The translations under genes were made by a program, and so were the position numbers. The notes under the pieces are model-generated. The model was not told the DNA's origin, ran no database searches, and saw only the letters and a list, made by a program, of their open reading frames with translations. From Setomelanomma holmii (taxonomy: Eukaryota > Ascomycota > Dothideomycetes > Pleosporales > Phaeosphaeriaceae), in NCBI GenBank assembly GCA_010015745.1, contig ML978158.1, positions 372,001 to 436,000 on the forward strand: a stretch of 64,000 nucleotides of DNA. The letters run 5' to 3'. Positions 1-12,162 of the stretch are shown here, one piece after another (the stretch's first letter is position 1; each line of letters starts with the position of its first letter).

Positions 1-541
1 GGTCTCCGATAAGATCTGGTCGGTATAGTTGATACCTTGGACTACTAAAATTGTTGAAGTCATGGGCCTGCCATATCATTTTGCAACACGTGTTCTTGGG
101 CCTGGTAGCGGTGCATGCCGTTGTTAGGGACCTCTCACTCCCGCTACAGAGCGCCAATACTTTCTCAAAGAGAACGCTAGTCTGACGGCTTTCGAGTCTG
201 CTCTTTTAGCAAGGTTCACGACATTTGAAAAGTCCTATACTTCCTCCACGCCAGGGCTGCCGACGAGGTGGTCGCCACAACTGGTGTTCGTCGTTTTCAC
301 TTTCGCTGCCCCATCCATTAGGCCAGGGCCGGTAGACTGTAGCTTTACGAGGACCATTTCTCCCAGCTCATTGAACTTTATCAGACGGATGGAGATAATG
401 AGGAAACTCCCGGGTAGTTGCGTTGATGCGGTCAAGGCCTGTGCATCACGCTAGAGCCATCGCCGCCTACACGGGCACGACGGGCTTCGTCGCTTCCTTT
501 TTGCAGGCTGTTATTATCTCAACACCACGCGTCTTGATGCT
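1..541. other. Left edge without a supported gene
   Basis: Open stretches exist, including one on the plus strand from about 423 with a hydrophobic run, but no start, splice pattern or family match could be supported. The plus-strand stretch up to about 598 may be the out-of-frame upstream part of the broken gene that follows. Confidence 0.4.
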
Positions 542-3017
542 CTTCCTCAACCTTGAAGCACGCGACATTGGTCGTGTTATGCTTCCCTACAACCAGAGTC
601 TGCATTGAGCTGGGTCCGTCGCATCGATGTGGCACTACCAACGATTCTCCTGCGCGAGTTCCAATCGGCAACGATAAGCGACTGGATCCCAGAAAAACTT
701 GCCGCAACATACAAGGTAAAGCTCATCCTCTTTACCTGCCTCATGCAACCTAACATTATATGACAGGATCTGGAGACGCTAGTGTTTGGTATCTTATCAA
801 AAGATCGTCGCCACTGGAACGTAGTCTTCCATCTCGAAAACGGTGTTTGCGAGGGCAAAGCACTTCCTATCTTGCGGGACAATGGAGCATACTTCGATGC
901 CGAGTGCCTTACCGGCGGCAAATTGCATCTCGCCGCCCGTTTCGAGAGAAAGGATCTGGGATTCTCTGCGATCCAGACACCATCCAGCAGTACAGCACCT
1001 TCTTTCGGCAGACCAGCGACGGAAGGACCGGCACGATCTATCAGTCACACAAGTCCATCACTGAATCAGACAGGAGGAAACTTCTCCTCAAGCTCCCAGC
1101 AGCGACCAGGATAGCAGTCAGCACTAGTCGTTGCCGTGCCCAACAAGGGGGGAACGAGCCACTGTTCGTGATCTCTCAGATTCTGATTCTGACGGCTCTG
1201 GAGAGACACAATTCCTCAGCCCTAGTGACGCTGGAGGACGTTCCGACGAGGATGGTGATATCAACCGTAGTGATCTTCAAGAAGGACAGGTTCCTCTGCA
1301 GCTACATCCTGCCAACGCGACAGCTGGGCAGCATGCCTCTGATTTCCAGGATGCCATGTCAATCAACGCACCGAAAGGCAAGTACGGCCACAAAGATAAT
1401 TGGGATGAAACCACTAAGGAATACAAACTCAAAATTGCTCACGCTAGGCTTATTAAAAGTATTTATGGTGTGCCAGCCTCTAAAGCCTGTGAGCGCTGTG
1501 CAGCCAAGGATATAGCTTGTCGCGTGTATCATCCTGATTTCAAAGCAGCTCGAGGCAGCCCGGAGGCATGCGGCGAGTGTCGTTTGCGAAGCATTACATG
1601 CGTGACGAATGGCCATAATCATCGCAAACCAACGCGGAAGAGAAAGGTATCCGAAGTTGAAGCAGACGACTCGCGATCAAAGATACTCCGACGAAGTATT
1701 GGTGGGAGTCTGCGAAGCATGTCGACTGCTGTCCTGTTGTGACCTGTTCACGCCGTACCGAGCCTTTCACCAACACGTTCAGGCGGCTCATCCAGCATAC
1801 GACGCAACCCGTTTAGACTCCCAGAAACGCATCAGCATCCCGAGCGAGCGTGCAACAGGTACATCGCTGGCCACCGCCAGTCCAAAGCCCCGTGGCAGTG
1901 GCATGGGCACGTTCCTCTGTCCAGTGGCAGGTTGTCCTACGCCATCAGTCACAAGAGGAGACAACTTCCGCCGTCATGTACGACAGAGACATCCTGACTC
2001 GATTCCTGCGCAGATTCTAGAGGCGGTCCTTGAAAAGTCGCGAATCACTCTTCCGAGTCCATCATCAAGCGAGGAGTTCGTCCGCAATCTCCAGGCAGCT
2101 ACTTCTGTTAATGCTCCTCCAGGAGTATTTGGATATCGCCCTACAAGTCAGTGGAACGCGCTCAACACTCATATCAGGGACCAGGATTGGACACGCGAAG
2201 CTCATTACAAGGCAAATACGACCTATTAGCCCTAGAAAGCTGCGGCGATTGCAGGAAGAGGGGCACTTATTGTGGCGAATGCCGTGATCGCAGTGTCACG
2301 TGCGAGATTGGGACCGATCCCTTTGGGAAGATACTGGCCCGCACTGATGGCGACCACGATAATCAGGATGCGATTGGTGGTGCGCAAGCCAACGAACAGC
2401 CGCAGATGAAGCAGAATACGGAGAAGAAGATGGTGCATCTAAAAGCCTCGAGCCTCATTCTGACACTGACAACGACATTGATTCTGTCATTGAGTATGAA
2501 GCCTCGACATCGCCACCTTGGCTCGCAGCTGAGGATGCGATAGTGGGTCACGCCCACGATGGACCACAATGGGAAGGTCACAATGCTGCTTCTGCAGACG
2601 GCGCTTTTCTCCAGTACTCAAAGTATACGGATCAGGATTGACCAGCGATTCGAATAGTCATATCGCCTGCAGCCGTATTATTATGCCTACGAACATACTT
2701 TCTGAAGTGTTGGCTCGTCTGTGGAGATTTTCTTGGACTGAAGACCAAAAGTACTATCGTGCTACAACAACAAACTCACGCTTTGATATTGGCAGCATTG
2801 CAAAGCACCCTTTGACTCTTTGCAAGCGCGTCTTATTAACCGGTCGGCTTCTGTCGTGGTTGCCTACGAAGGATGCTGCCGCCCAAAAGAGCCTTGTCAA
2901 ACTCGCATTCGCTGGGAGGACGACACTCAGCCACGCACAATTAAGATTACTGAAGCTCGAGCGCTCGATCTGAACGGTAGCAAGGACTGCGCCATTGCCA
3001 GTCGAGCCAAGGAATAA
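542..3017 (+). pseudogene. Zinc-finger protein gene built of repeats, out of frame at several points
   Basis: Coding-like sequence runs through this interval but changes frame several times (about 600, 1115, 1690, 2220, 2400). One convincing intron, 716-766, has GTAAAG, CTAAC and ACAG and joins two in-frame exons. Further on come an acidic Ser/Asp segment, a Cys module at 1488-1601 (C-x2-C-x6-C, 16 residues, C-x2-C-x6-C), a basic run, a C-x2-C plus His finger near 1711-1790, a classic C2H2 finger at 1918-1992 (C-x4-C-x12-H-x4-H), and a second, compact Cys module at 2241-2303. Both Cys modules are preceded by a similar NAP-x-G-x-(Y/F)-G segment (about 1370 and 2110), so the gene looks internally duplicated. 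Most frame changes have no obvious GT-AG intron, so I call it a decaying gene. A many-exon live gene, or sequence errors, remain possible. DNA binding is inferred only from the fingers. Confidence 0.45.
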
Positions 3018-3155
3018 CTACATTTGATTGAATTGCGTTCATCTTGTCAAGGCCTCCAACACGAGGCTGCTGCGCCACCATGCTCGAGGTTTCCCACGAT
3101 GGTGCCGAGTAGTTGTGCCTCGCGAAGGATCGGTATTATTGAGTTGTTCCGCCCA

Positions 3156-3162
3156 TATAAAA
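3156..3162 (+). promoter_or_regulatory. TATA box
   Basis: A TATAAAA match lies 53 bases upstream of the ATG at 3215. It is the clearest core-promoter element in the window and suits a regulated secreted-protein gene. Confidence 0.5.
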
Positions 3163-3214
3163 GACTATCCTTCGCTGCATTACACACTACGACTAGGTTC
3201 ACTGAAGCTCCAAC

Positions 3215-4096
3215 ATGTCACCATTTCTCTCAACTTTGCTCTTTGCAGGAGCAGCAACTGCACAAATCACCACTTCTTTCCTGTGGCTCAAAGCCATCTA
3301 TGGCACGGACAAACTTGGGTTTTACGGCTCTGTCGTCAGCGCATCAAATGGCCATACTACACTTGCCCTCACCTACGACAATGGCACAGATGTAGAGGCG
3401 CTGAACCTCGGCAACAACGAAAAGACAGTCACAGTCGGTCCCACAATGGTTGAAGCCGTCTCAACTGGCCGAGCAGTAGCCAACTTCACAAACGCCGAGG
3501 ACTATACCCTCCTCTGCGAGTATGCGACTCCACCGCCAGCCGGAGTCGTAACATGCACAGCCTCCTATGGTCCTGCGCTCGCACGTGCCATCAAATGTCC
3601 ACGTACTGCACGCACGACTGGAACCAGGCTCTCGACCGACATCTTCACGTACAGCGGCCGCGGCTCGTATTCCGCAGGCGTGGAAACAATCGTACGAACC
3701 GTCATATACGGACCATACACCAGGTCTCGCCCCGACTGGTGCGATCAATCTAGCTTCCTCCCAGCGAGCGGATACTCGAACACCGACACGGTCAAGAAGG
3801 AGGATATCGGGACGTATCAGGTCGTCATCACCGCGGGCCAGGAGAAGTTAAGTGCGACGCAGAGTGCGGCTGCGAGTGGATGTCGCGTCATGCTTGTAGA
3901 TTCTGTGTCGAGTGGTGCGAGTGTTGGGCCGGGGAATATGCCTACGGGTTCGCCAGTCACGGTTTGTGATAGTAGTTCGACTGCGCCGACATCGACAGCG
4001 CAATCTGCAGTGAGCTCCGCCGCCGCAATGCCCATGATCACGATGGCTCCGATGGTGGCGGGACTGGGAGCTGCAGTTGCTGCGTTTGTAATCTGA
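3215..4096 (+). CDS. Secreted, probably GPI-anchored surface protein, function unknown
   Basis: A single-exon gene of 293 residues. The first 16 or so residues form a signal peptide with a hydrophobic core and an Ala-rich cleavage site (ATA before QI). The last 20 residues are hydrophobic (Met/Ala/Val/Gly) after a Ser/Thr/Ala-rich stretch, the usual layout of a GPI attachment signal. Sequons of the NGT and NFT type occur in the middle, and cysteines near residues 100-125 and 185 could form disulfides. I see no catalytic motif. The ATG at 3215 is chosen because it opens the signal peptide directly and lies just downstream of a TATA box. It is likely a cell-wall or plasma-membrane surface protein. 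The biological role is not evident from sequence. Confidence 0.75.
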   Translation: MSPFLSTLLFAGAATAQITTSFLWLKAIYGTDKLGFYGSVVSASNGHTTLALTYDNGTDVEALNLGNNEKTVTVGPTMVEAVSTGRAVANFTNAEDYTLLCEYATPPPAGVVTCTASYGPALARAIKCPRTARTTGTRLSTDIFTYSGRGSYSAGVETIVRTVIYGPYTRSRPDWCDQSSFLPASGYSNTDTVKKEDIGTYQVVITAGQEKLSATQSAAASGCRVMLVDSVSSGASVGPGNMPTGSPVTVCDSSSTAPTSTAQSAVSSAAAMPMITMAPMVAGLGAAVAAFVI

Positions 4097-4343
4097 GACG
4101 AAGCATTGTTGGTGTCTTCTAGATAGCAACGACGGCTTGAACATGTTCGATCGAGACCTACGGCATTCTTTAGTTGCAAACAGAGTCTTACTCAGAAGCC
4201 CATCTGTGCATTAGTGCGGCGTCTGATATATACTTGAACGTGTTCAATTCGTTTCCTCGGTGCTTGTGTATGGCGCTAGCACGCTATGCGAATCTTCCAA
4301 TCTCTCGACTCATCGTCGCCCTCGCTTTCCTCAGCGAACGCGC

Positions 4344-4862
4344 CTATTTATCATGCTTCGCAAGTAATTCCTCGCCCAACGCAACGTATTTGTCGTCGGC
4401 TTGCTTCTGGCTCGTACCAGCGTCGGCAACTTCCTTCCACTTGTTGTACTTCGCCTTGCCCTATGCAGTATTAGTCTCAATTCCCACTCATAGTCCTTGT
4501 CTCGGGAGCTGGAGGTGCGAGGGCTCGGTGAGGTGTGTAAGGTAGATGTGGATGCAAGACGTACAGTTAAATCGAACATTCCCGGCTTCTTAGCCGCGCT
4601 GAAGTCTTGGCCTTGGGCGACTTTGGCGTACGCGTAGAGCTGTACGTATGTGTGTTAGCTAAAATGACCTTCTTTCTCGGTGTTGTCTAGGAGGAGGATC
4701 TTGATCGGGTTGGACGAGGGAGATAGGTGTGGTATATGCTAATTGGGAAAGACGTACGTGCAACTGCTCGTCGTTGCTTGGTCCGGTCTTGCCAGCAGCT
4801 TTGAGCTTCTCGCCCATCTTGCTGACCTTGTTGTACGTTTGGGTGAATTTTGCGGACGGCAT
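4344..4862 (-). CDS. ACB1: Acyl-CoA-binding protein
   Basis: Three exons (4862-4758, 4639-4565, 4460-4344) join in phase to a 98-residue protein, a normal size for this family. It reads MPSAKF at the start, then PSNDEQLHLYAYAK, PGMFDL and GKAKYNKW, the conserved acyl-CoA-binding signature of a four-helix bundle, and ends in LAKHDK. Donors are GTACGT, acceptors CAG and TAG. The protein binds medium- and long-chain acyl-CoA esters in the cytosol and buffers and delivers them to lipid synthesis. It lies tail-to-tail with the surface-protein gene and upstream of the GAL7 stop. The function is known from the family; the exon structure is read here. Confidence 0.92.
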
Positions 4863-5408
4863 CTTGAACTTCTGTCGGGAGTCAGATTCAGGTTGTAGTT
4901 TTGGATATGTGGAGGGCTCACTGACTATGTGTGTGTTTTGTGTTGTTGGTGTTGATGTTCGGTCGAGCAGCTTGGACTGGGCGAGTGGTGGCGGGGTCGA
5001 GAACCGGTTGGGGTGGGGCACATGGGCAGGTACGAAATGACGTCGCTTCGTTGGGATTGGGTGCATGGTTGAGAAGTCAACAAGCATTGCTCAGGTGTGA
5101 CTTTCCATGTGTAAAGTACGGTCCTGCATGTAACAGAGGATCGTATGTATGTCCAAGTTCAGTTGACTGTGTTGAAACTATATAATAGAATGCTCGGCCC
5201 TGCTTTGAAACGGCCAAACGCCGTGTCACTCCCTCCTATGCATCAAATGCTCAAGTCCTCTACATGAGTCTGTGGGTATAAGTGCCCATCTACTGTGCTT
5301 TGGACACGATTGCATGCCAGCTGCGACCACGCTCTTGATAAGCAAAAACAATGTTTCTTAAACCAGATTCACGGCTGTGTTCCAGGGTCAATCAAGTTTG
5401 TAAGCACC
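4863..5408. other. Spacer between ACB1 and GAL7
   Basis: It holds the 5' leader of ACB1 on the minus strand, with an open frame running upstream of its ATG, and the 3' region of GAL7. I see no further gene. Confidence 0.5.
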
Positions 5409-6779
5409 TCAGTGATGCCCGTTCACACCATTCACACCGTTGACACCATTCGTACCGTTGGTCAATGGCGCACCCTCCAGCTTCTTGCGGTAGAGTTCAC
5501 CACCACAGTCACGCAGTCGCTCCGCTGCTTGCTCGGGGGTGATGTCGCGCTGAGGCTCGGCAAGCATCTCGTACCCGACCTGGTACTTGCGGATGGTAGC
5601 GCTGCGAAGCAATGGCGGATAGAAGTGAATGTGGAAGTGGCTGCACTCGATCTCATCGGAAGTGCCGGTAAGAGGTGCCTGATGTATACCCATACCTTTG
5701 GGACTGGTTAGCTCCGTTCGGCCGGCGATCACCCGAAATAATACTTACTATACGGAAATTGGGTTTCGAAGAGATTATCGTACCGCCGCGTGACCTCCGC
5801 AATGCACTCTGCTAATTGCGCACGCTCTGCTTTGGTGAAGTCGACCAACGCACGCTTATGCTGCTTACTGGTGAGCAGGATCTCGAAGGGCCAAACTCCC
5901 CAGTAGGGAACACCGGCCCAGAAGCCCTCGTTCTCGAAAACGGTGCGAGTTTTCTCTTTCGATTCCAGCTCTGCATAATCAACGAGCATGTGGGCCCCGC
6001 TTTGCTCACGGCGGTACTTGATAAGCTGTTGCAGCTCGGTTGCAGGCTCCTCGGGGAGTGATGTCGTCGTCCAGATTTGGCCGTGTGGATGTGGATTCGA
6101 GCAGCCCATAGCAGTGCCCTTGTTCTCGAAAATCTGCATGTAGCGATACTGGGCGCTTGGCAATGAGATTGCGCCCTGCGATAGTGGCGGTATTGACGAA
6201 GCTGCGGCTAGTTTTGCAAGCACTGATTTCGGATCCAAGTGAGCAGCATAGAGGTTCGTCCAGGTCTCGATGACTGGAAGAATCTGGGCAGGTGTCATAT
6301 CCGCAAGAGTAAGGTTGTGAGACGGCGAAAAACAGATGACATAGCACTTTCCAGTCACAGCTTCAGCGCGAAGTAGGCGGGAAGCGAGAGATCCATCCTT
6401 TGAGTCTGGCCGGTACTCTGCTTGCTCTTCCATGACGGCACTGTAGTCGTTGACAAAGACAAAAGTGTTGTCAAAGTCGGGATTGTGCTCGCCATTTGCG
6501 CGGGTATTCCCAGGGCAAAGATAGCACTGAAAGGGTCAATATTAATGCCATACTTGTGAGGGGCGAATTCGAGCATACCTTGTCGTCGTACTCGGGGAGG
6601 GTGGTCCTCGAGGGCGATTCTTGCATACCCCTGCATCTGCTCAGTACACGCATTTTCGAATTCCTCCGTCCGACTTACTGCCATGGTCGCTTTGTACGGT
6701 GGGGTGAAACCAGTATCCAGCTGCCTCGCAGCAAGTTGTACCGCCTATGTGAGATGTCGTTGAGGATAGGGTCGGCCAT
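5409..6779 (-). CDS. GAL7: Galactose-1-phosphate uridylyltransferase
   Basis: Four exons (6779-6679, 6630-6579, 6526-5749, 5695-5409) give 405 residues. The enzyme exchanges UMP between UDP-glucose and galactose-1-phosphate in the Leloir pathway in the cytosol. Visible motifs are the N-terminal DISHRRYN and SPHRTKRPWQG, the zinc-site CYLCPG (Cys52 and Cys55), FVFVNDY, and the active-site HPH at about residues 197-199 followed by GQIW. FPYSMGIHQAP spans the last splice junction, which confirms it. The C terminus carries an Asn-Gly-Val repeat tail beyond the usual family length. The gene is divergent from the Yip1-family gene with 317 bases between the start codons. Confidence 0.95.
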
Positions 6780-7096
6780 AGCGGAGAATTATGAATCGCT
6801 ACGAAGTCTTACGGCGGACGGTCGTCGAACCTATATACAGCCACGGAAGAACACGCGGAGACCGTTGGCAGCGTTGCATTCATCGCTGGAAGCTAAATAG
6901 TGAGAGTGACGCCAGTCGTTCCCCCTGCACGCTAGCAGCCTCTCAGCAAGGCTTGTCAGCGGGATGCTAACCGCAAAGGGTATTCCACCCAGCGGAAGCT
7001 GTCGAAAGGACACCACATCAGAGCCTCAACTGCATCCACGATACTTGCCGATAGGAGAATTAGCCCGCGCCCCGACAACGCAGGGTCTTCTTCACC
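6780..7096. promoter_or_regulatory. Divergent promoter region of GAL7 and the Yip1-family gene
   Basis: The 317 bases between the two start codons must hold both promoters. I see no clear TATA box and no confident Gal4-type site. Confidence 0.4.
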
Positions 7097-8093
7097 ATGG
7101 CGGCAATGATGCCGAGCGCTTCAACGTCCTCGGGCAATCCCTACGATGACGACGCAGTGGAGCGCGATTTGATTGACCCAGATGATGGTGCGCGGCATCT
7201 GCCTGCTAGTAGCAATAGCTGTACATTAGCTGACCATCACAGCGACCCTCGACGACCTAGATGACCCTCTTCAAGGCACTTCGGACCGCGCGCCGCTCAC
7301 GGGCAACATCTCGGCGCGGTCAGGTGCTGCAAACACGCAATCATACTTGACCTCAAGCATTCCTGGCGAGGACCGTCGCGCCCCCACCAACACCATCGAC
7401 GAGACAGTGTGGGAGACGCTGTCGAGAGACCTGCTTGCGATATGGGAGAAGATGAAGCAGGTGCTGTATCCCAAATACCTGCTTGGTGGCATGATGCAGC
7501 AGGGTGGAGGCATTGGCGCAGCAGAGCGTGGTGACGCCGATGGCTTGGGTGGCAGCATAAGAAACATCGCAGGCAGATGGCCAGACGCAGATGCACTCCT
7601 CCAGAGCGGCATGAGCGAGGGGCTTCGAGACTGGGACCTGTGGGGTCCCCTCATCTTCTGCCTGCTGCTGAGCTTGTTCCTTTCGTGGGGAGCAGGAGGC
7701 AAGCAGAAGGATCTTGTCTTCTCGGGTGTGTTTGCCATGGTCTGGATTGGGGAGGCAGTCGTGACATTGCAGATCAAGCTGCTAGGAGGCAATATGTGCG
7801 TACAAAGTCAAGCCAGGACAGCGAAGATGCTAACATTGCTCAGTGCCTTTTTCCAGTCCATCTCAATCATAGGCTACACGCTCTTCCCGCTCGTTATTGC
7901 AGCTCTCTTGAGCGCCATCGGCATTCCCATCATCGTCAGAGTGCCAGTCTACCTCGTCCTTATAGCGTGGTCATTAGCAGCGGGGGTCAGTATTATGGGC
8001 GGCTCTGGTGTCGTCAGAAACCGCGTGGGCATCGCAGTATATCCTCTGTTCGTCTTCTACATCGCGCTGGGCTGTCTTTGTTTTATCAGCTAG
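7097..8093 (+). CDS. Yip1-domain Golgi membrane protein (YIPF6/Yip4-like)
   Basis: Three exons (7097-7187, 7243-7795, 7844-8093) give 297 residues. The N-terminal third is hydrophilic and acidic, followed by YPKYLLGG, a family-typical lead-in, then DWDLWGPLIFCLLL and four further hydrophobic spans to the very C terminus, so about five membrane segments in all. Both introns have GTGCG donors, with GCTGAC and GCTAAC branch sites, and the phase is kept. Yip1-family proteins sit in ER-Golgi membranes and bind Rab GTPases during vesicle transport. The subfamily is assigned from overall layout and not from a specific residue. Confidence 0.85.
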
Positions 8094-8913
8094 CGTCATT
8101 GGTGGTTTTGTAAGGGTAGCCGCAGGAGCAAAACTGGGTTGTATGATACCAGGAGTTTGGGTCACAGTGCGACCGAGAGTGCCGCTTGGCACACAATACA
8201 TGGCATCATTCAAAACATCGCATACTTGAAGAAACTCAGATGTTGTTGCTTCACACTTTGTATTAATCATTACACCCTGACGTGCATACGCCTGCCGCTG
8301 CAAGTGGTAGCATGCGCGCCATGTTTAGCCTCTACCATCCCACCTCGTCATTGGTCTTCGTGTGCCGACGTGAACAACGCATTCGACCACGGCCTCCAGA
8401 AGCGTCAACACTCTGCATGCCTCTGTCCATTCACCACACATAACGCGTTTTCCTTCTTGCAGGCTCCCCGTCGACGCGTTGGTACGCCGACAGTCTAATT
8501 TCCCGCGGCGGCCAGGCGCATTGGCCGAGTCCACCCAACCTCAGCTTCTGCCCACTGCTAAGACTCTGCGCTGGACGAACGAGACGATTCTCCTTTTACG
8601 GTTGTCGCATACTGTACTTCTGGGATTGCGCAAAGACGCCCGCCTCATCTTTTCTCGGTCAGATTGTAACAAGGCCCGCTATACATCGAACCACGCTCTC
8701 GTCGTCTGCCGCACGTTGACCTGCACCGCCCGCGCTTGCAGCTGTTGTAGCTGTTGTCTCTGGCTAGATCTACTCACGCCGGGCACATCTTCACTGCCAC
8801 ACATCGTCACGCAGGCGCCTCTCAACCGCGCTCGACACCCGAAATCTTCATTGCCCCACACCAGGCTCGCACAACAAGCACTACCGGTGTAGAACACACA
8901 CACGCATAACACC
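8094..8913. other. Spacer and long pyrimidine-rich leader of the YRB2-like gene
   Basis: The second half is C/T-rich with CTGTTGTAG repeats, typical of a fungal 5' untranslated leader. I see no gene. Confidence 0.5.
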
Positions 8914-10765
8914 ATGGCGGGCTCCGTGGAGCAGCATGACGCGGCTGTCCAAAAAGATGGTGCAAGCACACTCAAGAATGACAGTAATCCGGCCCCCACT
9001 TCGCCCGCGCGGAGCGACAAGAGCAGCGACAGCGAAGGAAAGCCCGTGAGGGACAAGCTAAAGGAAACGCGAATCGATGTGCAGAGCATCTCGGCTCCCA
9101 TTCTGGCTTCGGATCACCGTATGGACGACGTTGCCAATTGTAGTGCCAAAGGAGGAGACCCAAGCGCGTCGGGGTCAGACAGCGATCGCGGGCGTTTGCG
9201 CAGAAAACGCAGCCGAGAAGATTTCGAGGACGACAATGAAGCGGACAAGCAGCCTGAGAAAAAGCAGGAGAAAGATAAGGAAGAGCGGCATCATGTGCGC
9301 AAGCGGTCGAGAGACGTCAAGGACATAGAGAGCGGCGCCCCGCTCAAAGCCCCAGCAACGACAGTCACGAGGATCGACGAACATGATGGGGATGAGCCAA
9401 TGACCACTCCACGCAAGGGTACTTCGACCGCACCCACGACGAAGGCAAGCACGGAGAACGATACAAGCCCAAAGAACAAGCGTACACGCGACCAAGCAGA
9501 GGAAGAAGCAGCAACAAACGCTGAATCTATCAAAGAGAAGGTTGTAAATGGCAAACCATCCTCGAAGGCGGACGACGAGCGGGACACGAAACGCCCGCGG
9601 GACAAGGAAGATGCACAAGCTCCTACTACTGCAGCAGTGTCGACGGCCAAGGTAAGCTTCCGGCTCTTGAAATCATTTCTCAGACTCTGACAGTGGCATA
9701 GATGCCTTCAGGAAGTGGTTTTGCAGATACCTCACAACAGTCTCCTTTGGCCGCAATGTCACCCAAGCCACAAGCACCGAAAGTTTCAGATCGGCCAGAA
9801 CTCATCCCGCAGACTTCAGAGGAAAAGTTCAGATCGTCAGGGTTCGGAAGTTTTGCAAAGGCGGATGCCTCTCCATTTGGCGCCGTCGGCAAGGAGGGTC
9901 CAAAATCTCCTTTTGCCGCGGCAGGTGGTAGCAAGCTGAGCTCTTTTGCAGGAAGCGCAGCGCCCACAACAGCACCGGCCAGTGGCTTTGGCGCTCTTGG
10001 AGGGTCCACAAAATCAGCGTTTGGGGGCAGCACTTTTGGGGGATCATTAGGTGGTGGCTTCAGTGCCTTCGGCGGATCAAAGCCAGCGTTATCATCTTTC
10101 GCCTCCCCATCGGCCGATCTCACCATCAAAGGACTGAAATCGAAGGCAAGCGCCTTTGGCACTCCGGGTGAAGACAAAGACGATGATGCGTCTGACGAGG
10201 AAGAAGGCGACGAGGAGGACGGCGAGAAGGACAACACGGAAGAGGAGCGGCGGTCCAGCCAACCACTTCTTTCGCAGCAACGTAAGTGTCACGGATGATC
10301 AAGCAACTCTCTCACTAACACATGTATAGCACATGAAACTGGCGAGGAAGGAGAGAATACTGTGTGGACCGGCCGTGCAAAGCTATACATGATGGCTGGC
10401 GAGACTGGAAGCCGAGCATGGAAAGAGCGCGGTGCTGGTACATTCAAGTTTAACGTTACTGTCGACGAACCGAAGAAAGCTCGCTTTGTCCTGCGCGCAG
10501 ACGGCACACATCGTTTACTGCTAAATGCGGCTGTGACGAAACAGCTAGTCTTCGGTGGTGACGCAAAGGGTGAGAAACCCAAGGATGGACGACTGCTATT
10601 CAACTCACCAAATGCGAATGGCGAGATTGAGATGCACTTGCTCAGGGTAAGGTTATCATCAATCACAATCTATCGTGGAGCCATACTAACTATGAACAGC
10701 TGAAAGCTGAACGAGCGGTCGAGCTTTGGGAAGAAGTCAGCAAAGTGCAAGAATTGGAGCTGTAG
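8914..10765 (+). CDS. YRB2: Ran-binding protein of the Yrb2/RanBP3 type
   Basis: Four exons (8914-9651, 9702-10281, 10330-10646, 10700-10765) give 566 residues. Residues 1-250 are charged and rich in Lys, Arg, Asp and Glu, with nuclear-localisation-like KRSR and KRPR runs. Residues about 280-400 contain repeated FG and GFG units as in nucleoporins, then an acidic patch, and residues about 440-560 form a Ran-binding domain (VWTGRAKLY, KERGAGTFKFNV, RLLLNAA). Yrb2 proteins act in the nucleus as cofactors of Crm1-dependent export and bind RanGTP. A nucleoporin Nup50 homologue has a similar domain order, but the long basic N terminus fits Yrb2 better. Confidence 0.85.
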
Positions 10766-12162
10766 GACACTCCAACACTCCGCAACTTTGCACGCCTCAA
10801 CGTGAACTCGTTGAACGCGTCGTAGTTCTTGGAGCAGACATTGGACACGCGACAGCCATATACTTCGATTTGCCCAGACTTGATTTCACCACTGGCCACA
10901 TTTAGTACTACGTGGACTTCTGTGCGCAACCTGGAAAAGACTTCACTTCTTGATGACGAATGAGTATCACGACGAAATGCATCAGGTGCTGGAACGCAAT
11001 GACGGAGGATACGGATGGTTTTTGAGGTAGCATTTGTAGGAACGGGCAGGAGGTACATTGAAGCGTTTGCATGCATGTACACACAAAATAGACAACATCA
11101 ACATCACTTGCTCCACATGCACAGGTACATCTACTCGTCCGCCCAGTAGAACCAGTAGAACCAGACCCAACATTTTGCTTTTCCGCCAACACGCTCGCCA
11201 TCCCAACTCCCTACTCGCTCCTCCCACGTCACACAGCTTTTGCTTTTGCTTTTGCCGACTCAACTTGGCAACTCCACATCCTGCCTCGCGAAGTCGTGCT
11301 TCCCTCTCCCAACGCACTGGGAACTGCATGTCGGCGATAGCGATGCTTGCTTGGCCTGGTTCCCGGGTCATACTTCCTTCTTCGAACGGATCGAGGAGGA
11401 GGTGCATACATAGACGGGTATCCGCATAAGTGGAGGGCTCGGGGACCTTCGCGCTGGGATTTTCAAATTTTGGTGAAGCTTCATTCGTGGCATATACTCA
11501 CCGGTTTCGAGCTTCAGGCATATGTATATACACTACAGTACCCTGCGGCAAGCCGCATTGTACTGCAGTCAGTAGGCGTGAACGCCCGGATCTGAATCTG
11601 ACCTTCGGGTACCATCCCGGGCCGCGCCACGATACGGTATCGATGCTGCATCTCACCCTCGCGATCCACTCCACTCCACCAACAGCAAAACACTTGCAAG
11701 ACGACATGCGCGTCTTCCTAACCGGGAACAGAGCGCAGTAATCCCCAAGCCAGATACCTGTCTGGCCATAAATAATGTCATTGGTGCTTGGCCGCGTAAT
11801 ACGAACCCTATCTAGCCCCGACCCAAAGGGCAATCCTTTGTCTAAGCGCCACAAGGATGAGATGAGATGTATGACTGCGGCACATGCTGGGGCGTAGCGT
11901 AACGTAGTGGAGGTCATACACACAGCTCAGTAAACGGATGAGATGTATAAGATGGTGTTTCACCCCCCATAGTACTGTGCTAGTGAAATTACATGCAAAC
12001 GAAAGCATACATATGACTATTCTACTCGGACACGGGATCGTAGCGTGGAAGCAACGATTTATATATTTATTAGGTACAGGACTCAAAGAGAGCAAGCCAG
12101 ACGCACAATACACCGATCATCTCTGCCCACAAGCCCATCCTGGCTCTCAACCCAGCGTAAAG
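10766..12162. other. Intergenic region of 1.4 kb
   Basis: Open frames of up to about 140 codons exist on both strands, but none has a plausible start, splice pattern or recognisable domain. TTTATATATTTATT near 12058-12071 is a possible TATA element for the next gene. Confidence 0.45.

Noticed and set aside
760..1515. Plus-strand frame of 251 codons
   Set aside because: It overlaps the better zinc-finger-like frames, is Arg/Ser-rich without any motif, and ignores the consensus intron at 716-766.
8914..10765. Nucleoporin Nup50 or other FG nucleoporin
   Set aside because: FG units are few and the long basic N terminus plus C-terminal Ran-binding domain fits Yrb2/RanBP3 better.
11498..11923. 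Minus-strand frame of 141 codons as a gene
   Set aside because: No domain and a mixed, irregular composition in an intergenic region.
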